A stretch of DNA of 64,000 nt, taken from the NCBI GenBank assembly GCA_964570565.1, contig CAZMYT010000001.1:248001-312000 (forward strand), given 5' to 3'. Positions 1 to 9,800 of the stretch are shown piece after piece (within the stretch, counting starts at the first letter, position 1; every line of letters starts with the position of its first letter). The position numbers and the translations under genes were made by a program. The notes beneath the pieces were generated by a model, which saw only the letters and a program-made list of their open reading frames with translations, ran no database searches and was not told where the DNA came from. This stretch comes from W0P28-013 sp964570565 (GTDB taxonomy: Bacteria > Bacteroidota > Bacteroidia > Bacteroidales > Paludibacteraceae).

Positions 1-2383
1 CTTGTGTCTTTTCGAATGTTAGTCGGAATTGAATGAAGTTTTCGTTGTTATTGAAAAGATATTCCTTCACTGATGATGAATTCTGTACGTCGACCATGGC
101 AATAGTTGCCCACGTGGAGCCATTTCGTCCTTCTATTTTCAATTTACCCTTTGCACTGATTCCTCGTGTCCAGAATTTAAGACTGGTAGCGTTAGCCAAA
201 AATTGTTCCGTAATTAAGGTGTCATTTGTATTTGAAAACGTGATAGCTTGTGGCGACGAATTATAATACAAACGTGTCATCGTGGTAAAATTAGTGTACC
301 ATCCTGGAATAGGTGTTGTATTAAACGTTGTAAATTCTTCTTTTTGTGAGCTAGGTTTTCCTTCTTCTATGGCATAAGCGGTTACGTAGTATCCTGTAGC
401 GTCAAATGCTGATTCCCAATTAGCAATAAATGAATACGGCGTTACTTCGGTTGCATCCACTGCATGCGGTATTTCTACTAAAACAGCTCGCGTAGACGTT
501 CCTGAAAGTGTTAGGGTACGAGTGATGCCAGGATAGGTTATCGTAATTTTATCACTGTGTGTATTGGTGTAAGATGGCGTTGTAGGATTGTAGCGAATAT
601 TCAACGTGATAGCTAATGTGCTGTCTGTGGCGTTGGGTGTTAAACTGAGGTTGCTGTTTCTCCAAGCGGTGTCATCTTCTGTACTTAATTTATACTCAAA
701 ATGCAGACGATTGGTGAATTTGATAGTTACAGCAGTAGTTAGTTTAGTGCCTGATATTGTTATATTTTGGGTTGCTGAAGGAGTCCCTTGTACAGTTTTA
801 AATTGATCTAATGTTCCATCAACTGTGAGACTTGGGAAATTTTCGCCACCGCCCATAAAACGAAAGGCAACGTTTACATCTTGTTCCTCAATATAGGTCA
901 AATCTTTTTCTAGAAAGTCGCCATTACGTAGTGCTGGGCGATATTCTGTTATATTACGAGTACCTGGGAATGGGTCGCCCGATAGACTATAGCTATTGCC
1001 AATGCCATCAGCCTCCATAATGTCAACGCCCATTTGAGCAGGATCGTTATTTGGCGTATTGCTTGCCCAACTACTTGAGCTGTAGTAAACGCGAGTAATA
1101 AGCATACCTTTGCCAGGTAAGCCAATGCTATCCCAACCTACGCGTTGTCTATTTTCGAGTAGGAAAAACTCGTTAGGCGAAGGCGATTTACCATTTAAAT
1201 TGTGAGTCCCAGTTTTTGATAATAAATAGGCTTTATTTGATAATGTAAGAGGCTCCAGTTGTACTAATTGTGGCGATGTCAATTCTTCAGGAGTTAAGTA
1301 GCCTAAATAAAAACGCTCGTAAGCAGAATAGCTTGGAGGTGTTCGACCGTTGTTATTATAAGGGCCAGCGTCCATCACATCCCAATTGCTCAGCGTGTGA
1401 TGTGTGGCGTCGTTTGTAGCGTAGAAATCGGGTAGCCCAAGCACGTGACCAAATTCGTGCACAAAGGTTCCGATACCGCACATGGTGCTACCGCTATAAC
1501 CTTTCAATTCGGAGGTACATGCATAGTCGCGAACAGTTACTCCATCAACTTGGAATGATGGATACATCGTCCATCGGTGGGGCCATACCGTGGTGGCAGG
1601 ACCACCTTCGGCTTCATTGTAACCAGCGTAATAGATGAATACATTATCTAAATGACCGTCGTTGTCGGTGTCGTAATCAGCAAAGTTTATGTCGTTATTG
1701 GCAGCTTGACAAGCATCATACACCATTTGTTGTGGATTTTGATCACCTCCATTAGCATTCGCTCCGTAGAAAGCCATGGTTTCTGGGAGTGTGTAAGGTC
1801 CTACTACATCAAATTCAGGAGAAAAAATGCCATTTGATGATGCTGTAAAATAGTCTCTTGCCGAGCCGGTACCTCCGTTTTCGTGGTAGTTTGGCTCATT
1901 TAATAAACGAGTGAAAGCCTCTTGTGGATTTTTAGTAACAAATACTTTGTCAGCAAAATTGACTAAAATAACCAAACTTTTAGGCGATCCTGTGAGTGGG
2001 TAAGATTTGTTCCAACGTTTGGCGACTTTTCGTTTTGACGCCATTTGTTGTAATTCTAGGTTTAAGTCTTTAGTTTTTATAGCGGATAAAAACTTTTTTT
2101 CTTTTTTTGTTCTGTTTTGAACATTATTAGCATATAATTCACTAACTTTTATTTCGCCTGTTTTATTGATATTGGCGTACCGATAAACATGATTCTCATC
2201 TTCGATTACAAGATATCCATCTTCTGTTGTTTTGTAACTAAAATGCTCATCACCATGTATTTTAATGGTTAATGTGTTGTTGTTTGGCTGCTTTACAGTG
2301 ATAAGCCCAGGATATGCTGGCACAGCAACAAGTTGTGTTGTACAAAATACTATGAGGGCAATGGTCAATAGATGATATTTCAT
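1..2383 (-). CDS. M6-family secreted metalloprotease, partial (C-terminal end beyond window)
   Basis: The reading frame runs from an ATG at 2381-2383 to the left window edge without a stop, giving about 794 residues. It begins with a hydrophobic signal peptide followed by an AYPG-type processed region. The zinc site HEFGHVLGLPD (first His near residue 309) matches the HExxHxxGxxD signature of immune-inhibitor-A-like M6 peptidases. Farther on there are beta-rich regions, including a fibronectin-III-like stretch with EVTPYSFIANW. The protein resembles its neighbour at 3730-6126 along its whole length, including the GPYNNNGRTPPSYSAYERFYLGYLTP block after the zinc site. It is therefore a paralogue in divergent orientation. 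It probably acts on extracellular proteins. The C-terminal sorting tail, if any, lies outside the window. Confidence 0.9.
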   Translation of the reverse strand, partial: MKYHLLTIALIVFCTTQLVAVPAYPGLITVKQPNNNTLTIKIHGDEHFSYKTTEDGYLVIEDENHVYRYANINKTGEIKVSELYANNVQNRTKKEKKFLSAIKTKDLNLELQQMASKRKVAKRWNKSYPLTGSPKSLVILVNFADKVFVTKNPQEAFTRLLNEPNYHENGGTGSARDYFTASSNGIFSPEFDVVGPYTLPETMAFYGANANGGDQNPQQMVYDACQAANNDINFADYDTDNDGHLDNVFIYYAGYNEAEGGPATTVWPHRWTMYPSFQVDGVTVRDYACTSELKGYSGSTMCGIGTFVHEFGHVLGLPDFYATNDATHHTLSNWDVMDAGPYNNNGRTPPSYSAYERFYLGYLTPEELTSPQLVQLEPLTLSNKAYLLSKTGTHNLNGKSPSPNEFFLLENRQRVGWDSIGLPGKGMLITRVYYSSSSWASNTPNNDPAQMGVDIMEADGIGNSYSLSGDPFPGTRNITEYRPALRNGDFLEKDLTYIEEQDVNVAFRFMGGGENFPSLTVDGTLDQFKTVQGTPSATQNITISGTKLTTAVTIKFTNRLHFEYKLSTEDDTAWRNSNLSLTPNATDSTLAITLNIRYNPTTPSYTNTHSDKITITYPGITRTLTLSGTSTRAVLVEIPHAVDATEVTPYSFIANWESAFDATGYYVTAYAIEEGKPSSQKEEFTTFNTTPIPGWYTNFTTMTRLYYNSSPQAITFSNTNDTLITEQFLANATSLKFWTRGISAKGKLKIEGRNGSTWATIAMVDVQNSSSVKEYLFNNNENFIQFRLTFEKTQ

Positions 2384-2452
2384 GTTCTTGATGTTGTTTG
2401 ATAAAAAAAGTCAAAAAAAGTTTGAATAAAAGAATGATGCGTGTATCATAAT

Positions 2453-2488
2453 AAAATAGGCTATCCTTTCTGCAGAATAGCCTATTTT
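2453..2488 (-). terminator. Intrinsic terminator downstream of BIG2 lipoprotein
   Basis: A 12-bp stem (AAAATAGGCTAT and its complement) with a 12-nt loop lies just past the stop of the lipoprotein at 2511. On the minus strand it is followed by a T-rich stretch. Confidence 0.75.
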
Positions 2489-2510
2489 AAAATTCGATAG
2501 ACCTTAGTTC

Positions 2511-3428
2511 TTATTTTTTAAGCCAAGGGATATTTACTTGACGCGTAGCTTTTAAACCTTTAACAGCAGCTGGGGCTGAAGCAGGTGTGTTATCTGGGAT
2601 CTCACCTTTAAAACGGAATGTATAAGTAGCTGTTTCTCCTTCGATTGCTTTACCTTCCGCATCGTAAGCAGGATTAGTTAATACGCCAGAGAATGTATAA
2701 ATTCCATCGGCTTCAGTAACTGTAAAGGTGGAACCTGCTAAACAAGGATCAAATAAATAAGCACCAGCTTCATAACCAAGATCTAAATACTCTTGATTGT
2801 TCTCAACAAAGAAGTACACATAAGAACCAACTGGTGCACTTGTCTCTTCATTATACCAGCCACTCATCACAGTATTAGGTACAGTGTCTTCAGCAGTAGT
2901 AAAGTCTGTAAAGGTATAAGTTCCTGCTGGAATTACAGCACCACTACCTTGTGCTACCATAATTTTTAAGTTAACGCCAAAACCATCTCCTGAAAATCCA
3001 GCGACATTTATACCTTCTGTATATAAATATACATTGACATAACCAAAATCTGCATAATCACTCCATCCATAGATTTCACCTTGGGTAAAGCTAAAATCAA
3101 CAGCACCCATTACAGTTACAGTACAAGATGCACTTACACCATCTGCAGAAGCAGTAATAGTAGTAGTACCAGCAGCAAGAGCAGTTACAATACCTGTAGA
3201 GCTTACAGAAGCAACAGAATCAACGCTTGATTTCCATACAATAGCGGTAGTCGCGTTTGAAGGTGTTTTAACCACGGTTAAACGTTCTGTTCCTTCAATT
3301 TCTAGTTCAATAGAGGTCTTGTTAAGGGTTAAGCCCGTAACTTTAACATCTGTTGTTTCTTCTGTTGGGTCGCACGCAGTGAACAATAAGCTCACAAGTG
3401 CCAAAGTTAAAAATCCAATTTTTTTCAT
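2511..3428 (-). CDS. Lipoprotein with bacterial Ig-like (BIG2) domain
   Basis: The protein is 305 residues when started at the ATG at 3426-3428. The frame is open to an ATG at 3479, but a promoter -7 box at 3484-3491 puts the transcript start near that codon, so the inner start is preferred. The N-terminus is a lipoprotein signal ending LLFTAC. Residues about 30-108 form a typical BIG2 domain (VTGLTLNKTSIELE, then a TASADGVSASCTVTV-like end). The remaining 190 residues are beta-rich and not assigned. There is no evident type IX tail. It is probably a surface-exposed lipoprotein. It lies between two M6 proteases but has its own promoter and terminator, so a functional link is only suggested by position. 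Confidence 0.85.
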   Translation of the reverse strand: MKKIGFLTLALVSLLFTACDPTEETTDVKVTGLTLNKTSIELEIEGTERLTVVKTPSNATTAIVWKSSVDSVASVSSTGIVTALAAGTTTITASADGVSASCTVTVMGAVDFSFTQGEIYGWSDYADFGYVNVYLYTEGINVAGFSGDGFGVNLKIMVAQGSGAVIPAGTYTFTDFTTAEDTVPNTVMSGWYNEETSAPVGSYVYFFVENNQEYLDLGYEAGAYLFDPCLAGSTFTVTEADGIYTFSGVLTNPAYDAEGKAIEGETATYTFRFKGEIPDNTPASAPAAVKGLKATRQVNIPWLKK

Positions 3429-3483
3429 AAATTCATTTGTTTTTTTGAAGTTAATAAAATGTGATAATGAATGTTTCATGTGA

Positions 3484-3514
3484 CAAAGGTATGTGTTTTT
3501 TGTTATGAAACAAA
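3484..3514 (-). promoter_or_regulatory. Bacteroidota-type promoter of the BIG2 lipoprotein
   Basis: On the minus strand, TTTG (3511-3514), a 19-nt spacer and TACCTTTG (3484-3491) match the TTTG/TAnnTTTG consensus. The expected transcript start is near 3477, which favours the start codon at 3428. Confidence 0.7.
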
Positions 3515-3673
3515 ATAAAACTGTGTTTTTTTTAAAAAAAAGGCATTTTATGCAGTGATTTATATGTTTTTTAGCATGTTTTGTTTCTGTTTGTTATATT
3601 GTCTCTTATTTTTTATAAGAAAAGTTGTATTTAAAAAATAAATTGTGATAAATAGTAAAATAATTCACAATTG

Positions 3674-3706
3674 TTTGCACATGTGAAATATAATTTAGTA
3701 TCTTTG
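3674..3706 (+). promoter_or_regulatory. Bacteroidota-type promoter of the second M6 protease
   Basis: TTTG (3674-3677), a 21-nt spacer and TATCTTTG (3699-3706) are present. The transcript would start near 3713. This rules out the in-frame GTG at 3706 and points to the ATG at 3730. Confidence 0.75.
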
Positions 3707-3729
3707 TGGGAAATAAAACGAGTAAGCCT

Positions 3730-6126
3730 ATGAGAAATGTTATTTTAACATGCTTATTACTAGTGAGTTCATGCTCTTTTGCAGTGACGGCTTATCCTGA
3801 CGTTTTATTCCATCAACAGCCCGATGGAAGTGTATTGTCGCTACGTTTGTGTGGTGATGAATTTTTTAATTATGCTACCACCGTAGATGGGTATTGGCTC
3901 CTAGAAGTGAATGGTGGTTATGAATATGCCACTCTTTCTACAAAAGGTTTTCTTATCAGTTTGGGCGTACAAGCTCATAATCCAGACCAACGTTCTGTTG
4001 ATGAATGGAATTTACTCAATCAAGTGGCTTCGGATGTGATGTCTAGTCAAGATGTCGCTAGGTATCGTGCTGATCGTGCTAAAGTGCGACAAGGCTTGTT
4101 TGAGGATCGTGCTCCAAATGGGGTAAGGGGTCTCTACAAAGCCTTGGTCATTTTAGTGGAATTTCCAACTCAACGCTTTGTAACACCAAATTCAGCCCAA
4201 CAATTTTCCAATCTTTTGAATCAAAAAGGCTATACCGATAATGGCGCCACAGGTTCTGCAGCTGATTATTTTGAGGCTAGTACGGCTGGCTTATTTCAAC
4301 CTCAGTTTGATGTGGTGGGTCCCTATACGCTGCCTTACGATTATGCTTATTATGGGGCAAATGTATCTGGTAACGACGGGCGACCAAGAGACATGATAAA
4401 GCATGCTTGCGAAGCTGCCAATGCCGATGTTGATTTCAAAAAATATGATGCTGATGCCAATGGTAATGTGGATAATGTGTTTGTTATTTTTGCCGGCTAT
4501 AATGAAGCCGAAGGTGGTGGAGCAAGTACTATTTGGCCACATCATTGGAATTTGGCTCCTAAATTGTCTGTAGATGGGGTCAAGGTTTATAATTATGCCT
4601 GTACGTCTGAATTAAGGGGAAATTCGGACGCTCAGATGTGTGGTATCGGAACGTTTGTTCACGAATTTAGCCATGTACTTGGATTACCCGATTTGTATAC
4701 GACTAACGGTGCTAGTCATTACACGCTTGGTAATTGGGATATTATGGATCGCGGTCCTTATAATAACAACGGTCGTACACCTCCAAGTTACTCAGCTTAC
4801 GAGCGTTTTTATCTAGGTTATCTCACTCCTAAACAACTTTCTCGCAGTCAACTCACTGTGATGGAACCTCTCATTGTATCTAATGAAGCTTATTTGGTGG
4901 CAAGTGCTCGACATAATTTAATACCTACAAATCCTAATCCGTTACAATTCTACTTGTTGGAAAATAGACAGCCTATAGGTTGGGATAGTTTAGCGCTGCC
5001 TGGACATGGGTTAATTATTACACGTATAAAGTACAATGCGACGCGTTGGAGTAATAATGCGGTTAATAATTATGCTACAGATATGGGTGTTGATATTATT
5101 GAGGCCGATCAAGCTACAACTGATTTAGCGGGAGATCCATTTCCTGGAGTTCAACGGGTTGATGAATTTGATAATTTTATTGGCGCCGATTATGAATTAT
5201 CAACTATTATTGAGCAAGATAGCGTTATTATATTCAAGTTTTTAGAAGATGATGACGATGATATCTCGAATGTGGCGGTGAGTGAGCCTCGTCTTATTTT
5301 TGAAACAGAGCAGTTAACTCCGTCGCCAATTCAATCAGTGGTGGTGGCGAGTACCTCTGTTGATGATAATTTAGAATTAAGTTTTGAAATGGGCGATTAT
5401 TTCCAGATGCGTACAAAGGACACCGATTGGAGTACCGAAAAAATAATTATTACCCCAGAAGCCGGTAAATCCGCCATCGTACAACGTGTTGATATTCGTT
5501 ATCTGCCAACCGTGCCATCTGATGAGTTTGGACACTCCGATTATGTGAATGTTACAAATTATGAGCATACTACGGATATTAATTTGATTGGTTACGCTTC
5601 ACCTGTGGAGTTAGCTGTTCCCGTGGCGTTAAATCCTGTAGAAGTGACCTCTAATTCGTTTGTGGCGCGTTGGCAATCTGTAAAAGGGGCAACTGCTTAT
5701 TATTTGCAATTGGAGCCTATCAATGAAACACATCAACAATCATATCATCATTTTGATTATCAATCGGCAACTATTTGTGTACGCGATACATTTTATTATG
5801 CCTCTGATTTGACGTCGTTAACGAGTTATTACTATCAAGTGTCGGCCACTAATTCAGTCAATGTAGATGAACCAGATTATGTTACAGAACTTTCCAATCG
5901 CATTGAAGTGGAAACATTAAAGGATGTTGCGTCTGCCATAGAGGGAGTGGTGTACGACGGCGATGGTTTGGTGATAACAGCTTCAGAACCGATTTACATT
6001 TACAATGCGCAAGGTCAGTTGTGGACTGTGGTTGAACCTAATGCTACTACTCAATATATGACTTTACCTCACGGTCAAGTTTATTTGGTGAGGTCGGGTG
6101 ATAAATATATTAAGGTATTTTTCTAA
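3730..6126 (+). CDS. M6-family secreted metalloprotease with T9SS-like C-terminal tail
   Basis: The protein is 798 residues from the ATG at 3730; the upstream GTG at 3706 overlaps the promoter. A signal peptide (MRNVILTCLLLVSSCSFA) is followed by a pro-region. The catalytic domain carries HEFSHVLGLPD, with its first His near residue 311, the M6 zinc signature. After the catalytic region comes a beta-sandwich segment with an acidic DDDDD stretch, then a fibronectin-III-like domain. The last ~50 residues (YIYNAQGQLWTV ... PHGQVYLVRSGDKYIKVFF) resemble a type A sorting domain for type IX secretion. It is a paralogue of the partial gene at the left edge. Its stop lies only 7 bp from the stop of the convergent deacetylase gene and no terminator is visible between them. 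Confidence 0.92.
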   Translation: MRNVILTCLLLVSSCSFAVTAYPDVLFHQQPDGSVLSLRLCGDEFFNYATTVDGYWLLEVNGGYEYATLSTKGFLISLGVQAHNPDQRSVDEWNLLNQVASDVMSSQDVARYRADRAKVRQGLFEDRAPNGVRGLYKALVILVEFPTQRFVTPNSAQQFSNLLNQKGYTDNGATGSAADYFEASTAGLFQPQFDVVGPYTLPYDYAYYGANVSGNDGRPRDMIKHACEAANADVDFKKYDADANGNVDNVFVIFAGYNEAEGGGASTIWPHHWNLAPKLSVDGVKVYNYACTSELRGNSDAQMCGIGTFVHEFSHVLGLPDLYTTNGASHYTLGNWDIMDRGPYNNNGRTPPSYSAYERFYLGYLTPKQLSRSQLTVMEPLIVSNEAYLVASARHNLIPTNPNPLQFYLLENRQPIGWDSLALPGHGLIITRIKYNATRWSNNAVNNYATDMGVDIIEADQATTDLAGDPFPGVQRVDEFDNFIGADYELSTIIEQDSVIIFKFLEDDDDDISNVAVSEPRLIFETEQLTPSPIQSVVVASTSVDDNLELSFEMGDYFQMRTKDTDWSTEKIIITPEAGKSAIVQRVDIRYLPTVPSDEFGHSDYVNVTNYEHTTDINLIGYASPVELAVPVALNPVEVTSNSFVARWQSVKGATAYYLQLEPINETHQQSYHHFDYQSATICVRDTFYYASDLTSLTSYYYQVSATNSVNVDEPDYVTELSNRIEVETLKDVASAIEGVVYDGDGLVITASEPIYIYNAQGQLWTVVEPNATTQYMTLPHGQVYLVRSGDKYIKVFF

Positions 6127-6133
6127 ATTACTC

Positions 6134-6742
6134 TTAAAGTAACTCGAACGAGTAGCCATGCTCTTTTAAGAAGTGAATGGAATCGGGTAATGCTCCAAAC
6201 ATATTCTTAGCAGCTTTCTCCGAATCGTGAAAAACGATGATAGAGCCATTACGCGTGTATCGTTTCACAATGGTGTATACTTCTTCGGGTGTAAGTTTGT
6301 TGTTGTAATCGCGTGTAATCACATCCCACATCACAATTTCATATTTTTTTGACAACGTGCGTAGCTGTTGTGGTTTTATGCGGCCATAAGGAGGACGCAT
6401 GAGATGACTTTGTATGAGTTTGTCTGCTATGGTCACATCGCGAATGTAGGTATCGTAATCTGTACAAAATCCTTTGAGGTGATGCATGGTGTGATTGCCT
6501 ACTTGGTGCCCTCTACGCTTGATTTCTTGAAATAAATCGGGATATTTGCGTACATTATCTCCCACGCAGAAAAAAGTCGCTTTAATAGCATGCTCATCCA
6601 GAAGATCTAACAGTTTGGGTGTAGTCACAGGCGATGGTCCATCGTCGAACGTTAGATAGACAACTTTTTTACCGGCTTGTTTTTTGCGCCAAGTACCTTT
6701 CCAAATTAAACGTAAAAAATGTGGTGGTTGTTCAACGAACAT
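6134..6742 (-). CDS. Polysaccharide deacetylase (NodB homology domain)
   Basis: The 202-residue protein shows the NodB-type deacetylase motifs in order: TFDDGP at 31-36 (Asp33 catalytic base, Asp34 metal), HTMHH at 84-88 (metal His residues), RPPYG at 116-120, and a late IVFHDS. The family (carbohydrate esterase 4) removes N-acetyl groups from peptidoglycan, chitin-like or other amino-sugar polymers using a divalent metal. No signal peptide or membrane segment is visible, and the N-terminus EQPPHFLRLIWKG looks native. The exact substrate cannot be told from sequence. The gene is convergent with the M6 protease and shares almost no intergenic space with it. Confidence 0.93.
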   Translation of the reverse strand: MFVEQPPHFLRLIWKGTWRKKQAGKKVVYLTFDDGPSPVTTPKLLDLLDEHAIKATFFCVGDNVRKYPDLFQEIKRRGHQVGNHTMHHLKGFCTDYDTYIRDVTIADKLIQSHLMRPPYGRIKPQQLRTLSKKYEIVMWDVITRDYNNKLTPEEVYTIVKRYTRNGSIIVFHDSEKAAKNMFGALPDSIHFLKEHGYSFELL

Positions 6743-6771
6743 AAGTCTATAAGGCGTAGTTTTATAGTATA

Positions 6772-6806
6772 AATAAAGCCTCTTCTAGTCCAGAAGAGGC
6801 TTTATT
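6772..6806 (-). terminator. Intrinsic terminator of the DUF2723 gene
   Basis: A perfect 15-bp stem (AATAAAGCCTCTTCT) with a 5-nt loop starts just after the DUF2723 stop on the minus strand. Confidence 0.85.
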
Positions 6807-6812
6807 TGTTTA

Positions 6813-9800
6813 TTAACGTATAGGTAACAGTTGATAATATTTTTCAAAATTGGTGCGTAATGACTCGGTCAATCCACTTTTTGCATCAGCACAATTATAA
6901 TAAATATTTTGCAGCATACCCATATTTTGTTGTACGCTCATTTCGCGTGATAAGTTGCTACGTTTGTCGTTTGGCAAACTCGCAATCCAATCTAAGCGCT
7001 CGTAGATTTGCGCTGCGATGTTATTGACTAAAGCATCGGCTTGTTCATGTTTACCCAATTCGTAATAGTAATTGGCTAAGAGCATCGATGTGTAGTCGTG
7101 TGGCACTGTTTCGGCAGGAATAACTTTCAAGCAATAATCTAACGCTTCTACAGCTTTGTCAGTTTTTCCTTCTTTGATTAAAGCACCAATCAATTCCGAG
7201 AACATCAGGCGGAATGTACGACACATACGTAAATTGTTTTCGTCCAAATATACGTTTGGATTATCAACGCCTCCATATTTGAATTTGTGCATCATATTGT
7301 CAAACATAACCTCGGTATTTACGCGTTCTGCATTGCCTTTTATTGGCACCAAACGGTAAGCTAATCCTTCCAACTGCAAGTACTCTTTGACATTTGGATA
7401 AAATTGTTCGCCTACTGTTACGGCAAAGTACATAGGACGTTCCCAATTATTGCTGTTGATCATTTCCAATACCATCAAATCGGATTTCTGAGCAGAACGG
7501 CCGAGTTTAATACTCATTTCATCTACAATTTTGTCAGCCTCTTCTGGTTTTACAGTACCTGTTTTTAGTACTTGATCTTTGTTCACTGGAACTGTCACTG
7601 TGCTAGCGAACATCGTACCAATGCCGTCTTCAATAAATTCGGGAAGACGAATTAATTCTAAAGCCGTTTTTAAAGGCATTTGACCGCCAAAATTTGGATG
7701 GTCAATCACCCGTGAAATATCTAAATTACCGCTTACATAATCTTTGCGATCCCATGAAATTGGAAGAGGTTTCGATTCGTATGCTTCACGTTTCATTTGG
7801 TCGATGTACCAGTCGGTGGATAGGTAGCTCAAGTTACAAGCGCGTACGTCGGTACGTGTGCCTTCTACTTCTTGGTTGTACCAAATAGGGAAGGTGTCGT
7901 TATCGCCATTGCAAAAATAGATAGAATTTGGTGCACAACTATTTAAGTAGTTAGCTCCAAAATCGCGTGCTGTGGTGCGACCGCTACGGTCGTGATCGTC
8001 CCAGTTTTCGGCTGCCATAAGTGTAGGAACACCTAAACCAAGAATTACGGCAAGTACAGTAGCTATCGTTTTTGGCATGAATTTTTTAAGTCCTTGTATC
8101 ACGGCTAGAATTCCTAAACCAATCCAAATAGAGAACGCATAGAACGAACCAGCATACGCATAATCGCGTTCGCGTGGTTGGTAAGGCGTTTGATTCAAAT
8201 AGATAACGATAGCAATACCTGTCATGAAGAATAACGTAAAAGTTATCCAGAAACTTTGAGTGCCTTTTTTACCGTTGCCCAATTGCCATAGAATACCTAA
8301 GATACCTAATAATAACGGTAATAAGAAATAACGGTTGTTACCTTTATTTTCACGCATAATAGCGGGTGCATTACTTTGATCACCGAGCATGGCGTTATCA
8401 ATAAAACTTAAACCTGTAATCCAGTTGCCATGGTCAATTTCGCCGTGGCTTTGAATATCGTTTTGACGACCGCTAAAGTTCCACATGAAATAGCGGAAGT
8501 ACATAAAATTCAATTGATATTTGAAGAAAAATTTCAAGTTTTCGCCAAACGTAGGACATACTATGGATTCCATATTGCCGCAACGGTCTACTTTGATGCG
8601 GTTACCTTTTATGTTCGCCCAACTTTTATACGCATTGATATGATCTTCGTTCGTGCTGTACATACGAGGGAACAGCATCATAAAACGTTCGTCCATTTCG
8701 TAACCGCGGTGTTTGTAACCCGATATGGTGTATGAATCTTTTTCTCCTTCTGTTGTTTTTTCTTTGCGAATCCACACAGGAGAACCTTCTTTTTGTATCG
8801 GCATACAATTGTTACCTACTACTTCTAATTTTTCGGGCGCAGAGTAAATGGCACCGTAGATTAACGGACGATCGCCATATTGTTCACGATTCAAATAATA
8901 TTGTAATGAGAATACGTCGTCTGGTGAGTTTTGATCCATCGGTGTGTTCGCAGCCGAACGAATCACAATCATGGCGTATGACGCATAGCCCACCAACATC
9001 ATGGTAGCACACAAAATGATGGTATTTAACCAACGACGGCTAATCTCTTTTTTGTATAAAAACAAAAATAAGCCACCACCAATCACAAGTAGTAAACCAA
9101 GTATCACGTTGTCGCCCACGAATGGAATTCCAAGGAGTGTTAACGCTGATAAGAACGCGATTTTGATGCGTACTACGTTTTTGCCCGCTTGTGTTTCGTA
9201 AATAGCCCACACAAGTACAGCTGTTACCACAATCAAATAAATGATTAAGCCTGTGTTAAACGCCATGCCAAGTGAATTGACAAATAGTAATTCGAACCAG
9301 CTAGCTACTTTTACAAAACCTGGAATCAAACCGTAAAGCACGGCTACTAAAATAGCTCCAGATACAGCAATGGCGATTAAAACGCCTTTCGTAGTTGGTG
9401 TATATTTTTTGAAATAATAAACTAAAACAATCGCTGGTATCGCTAATAAGTTCAACAAGTGGACGCCAATACTTAACCCCATAAGGTAAGCAATCAGAAT
9501 AATCCAGCGGTCAGAACCCGATTTATCCGCAGCATCTTCCCATTTGAGGATTACCCAAAATACCACTGCGGTGAATAACGAAGAATACGCATAAACTTCA
9601 CCTTCAACAGCCGAAAACCAAAATGTATCGGAAAATGTGTATGCTAATGCACCTACCAAACCTGCACCCAAAATAGCAATGATTTTGGTAACGGACATTT
9701 CTTCGCCCTCTTTCAACAAGATTTTGCGCGCTAAATGTGTAATGGTCCAAAATAAGAATAAAATGGTGAACGCACTGCATATAGCCGACATGGAGTTAAC

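Noticed and set aside
3706..3729. In-frame GTG start for the second M6 protease
   Set aside because: It overlaps the TATCTTTG promoter box and would precede the transcript start; the ATG at 3730 gives a clean signal peptide.
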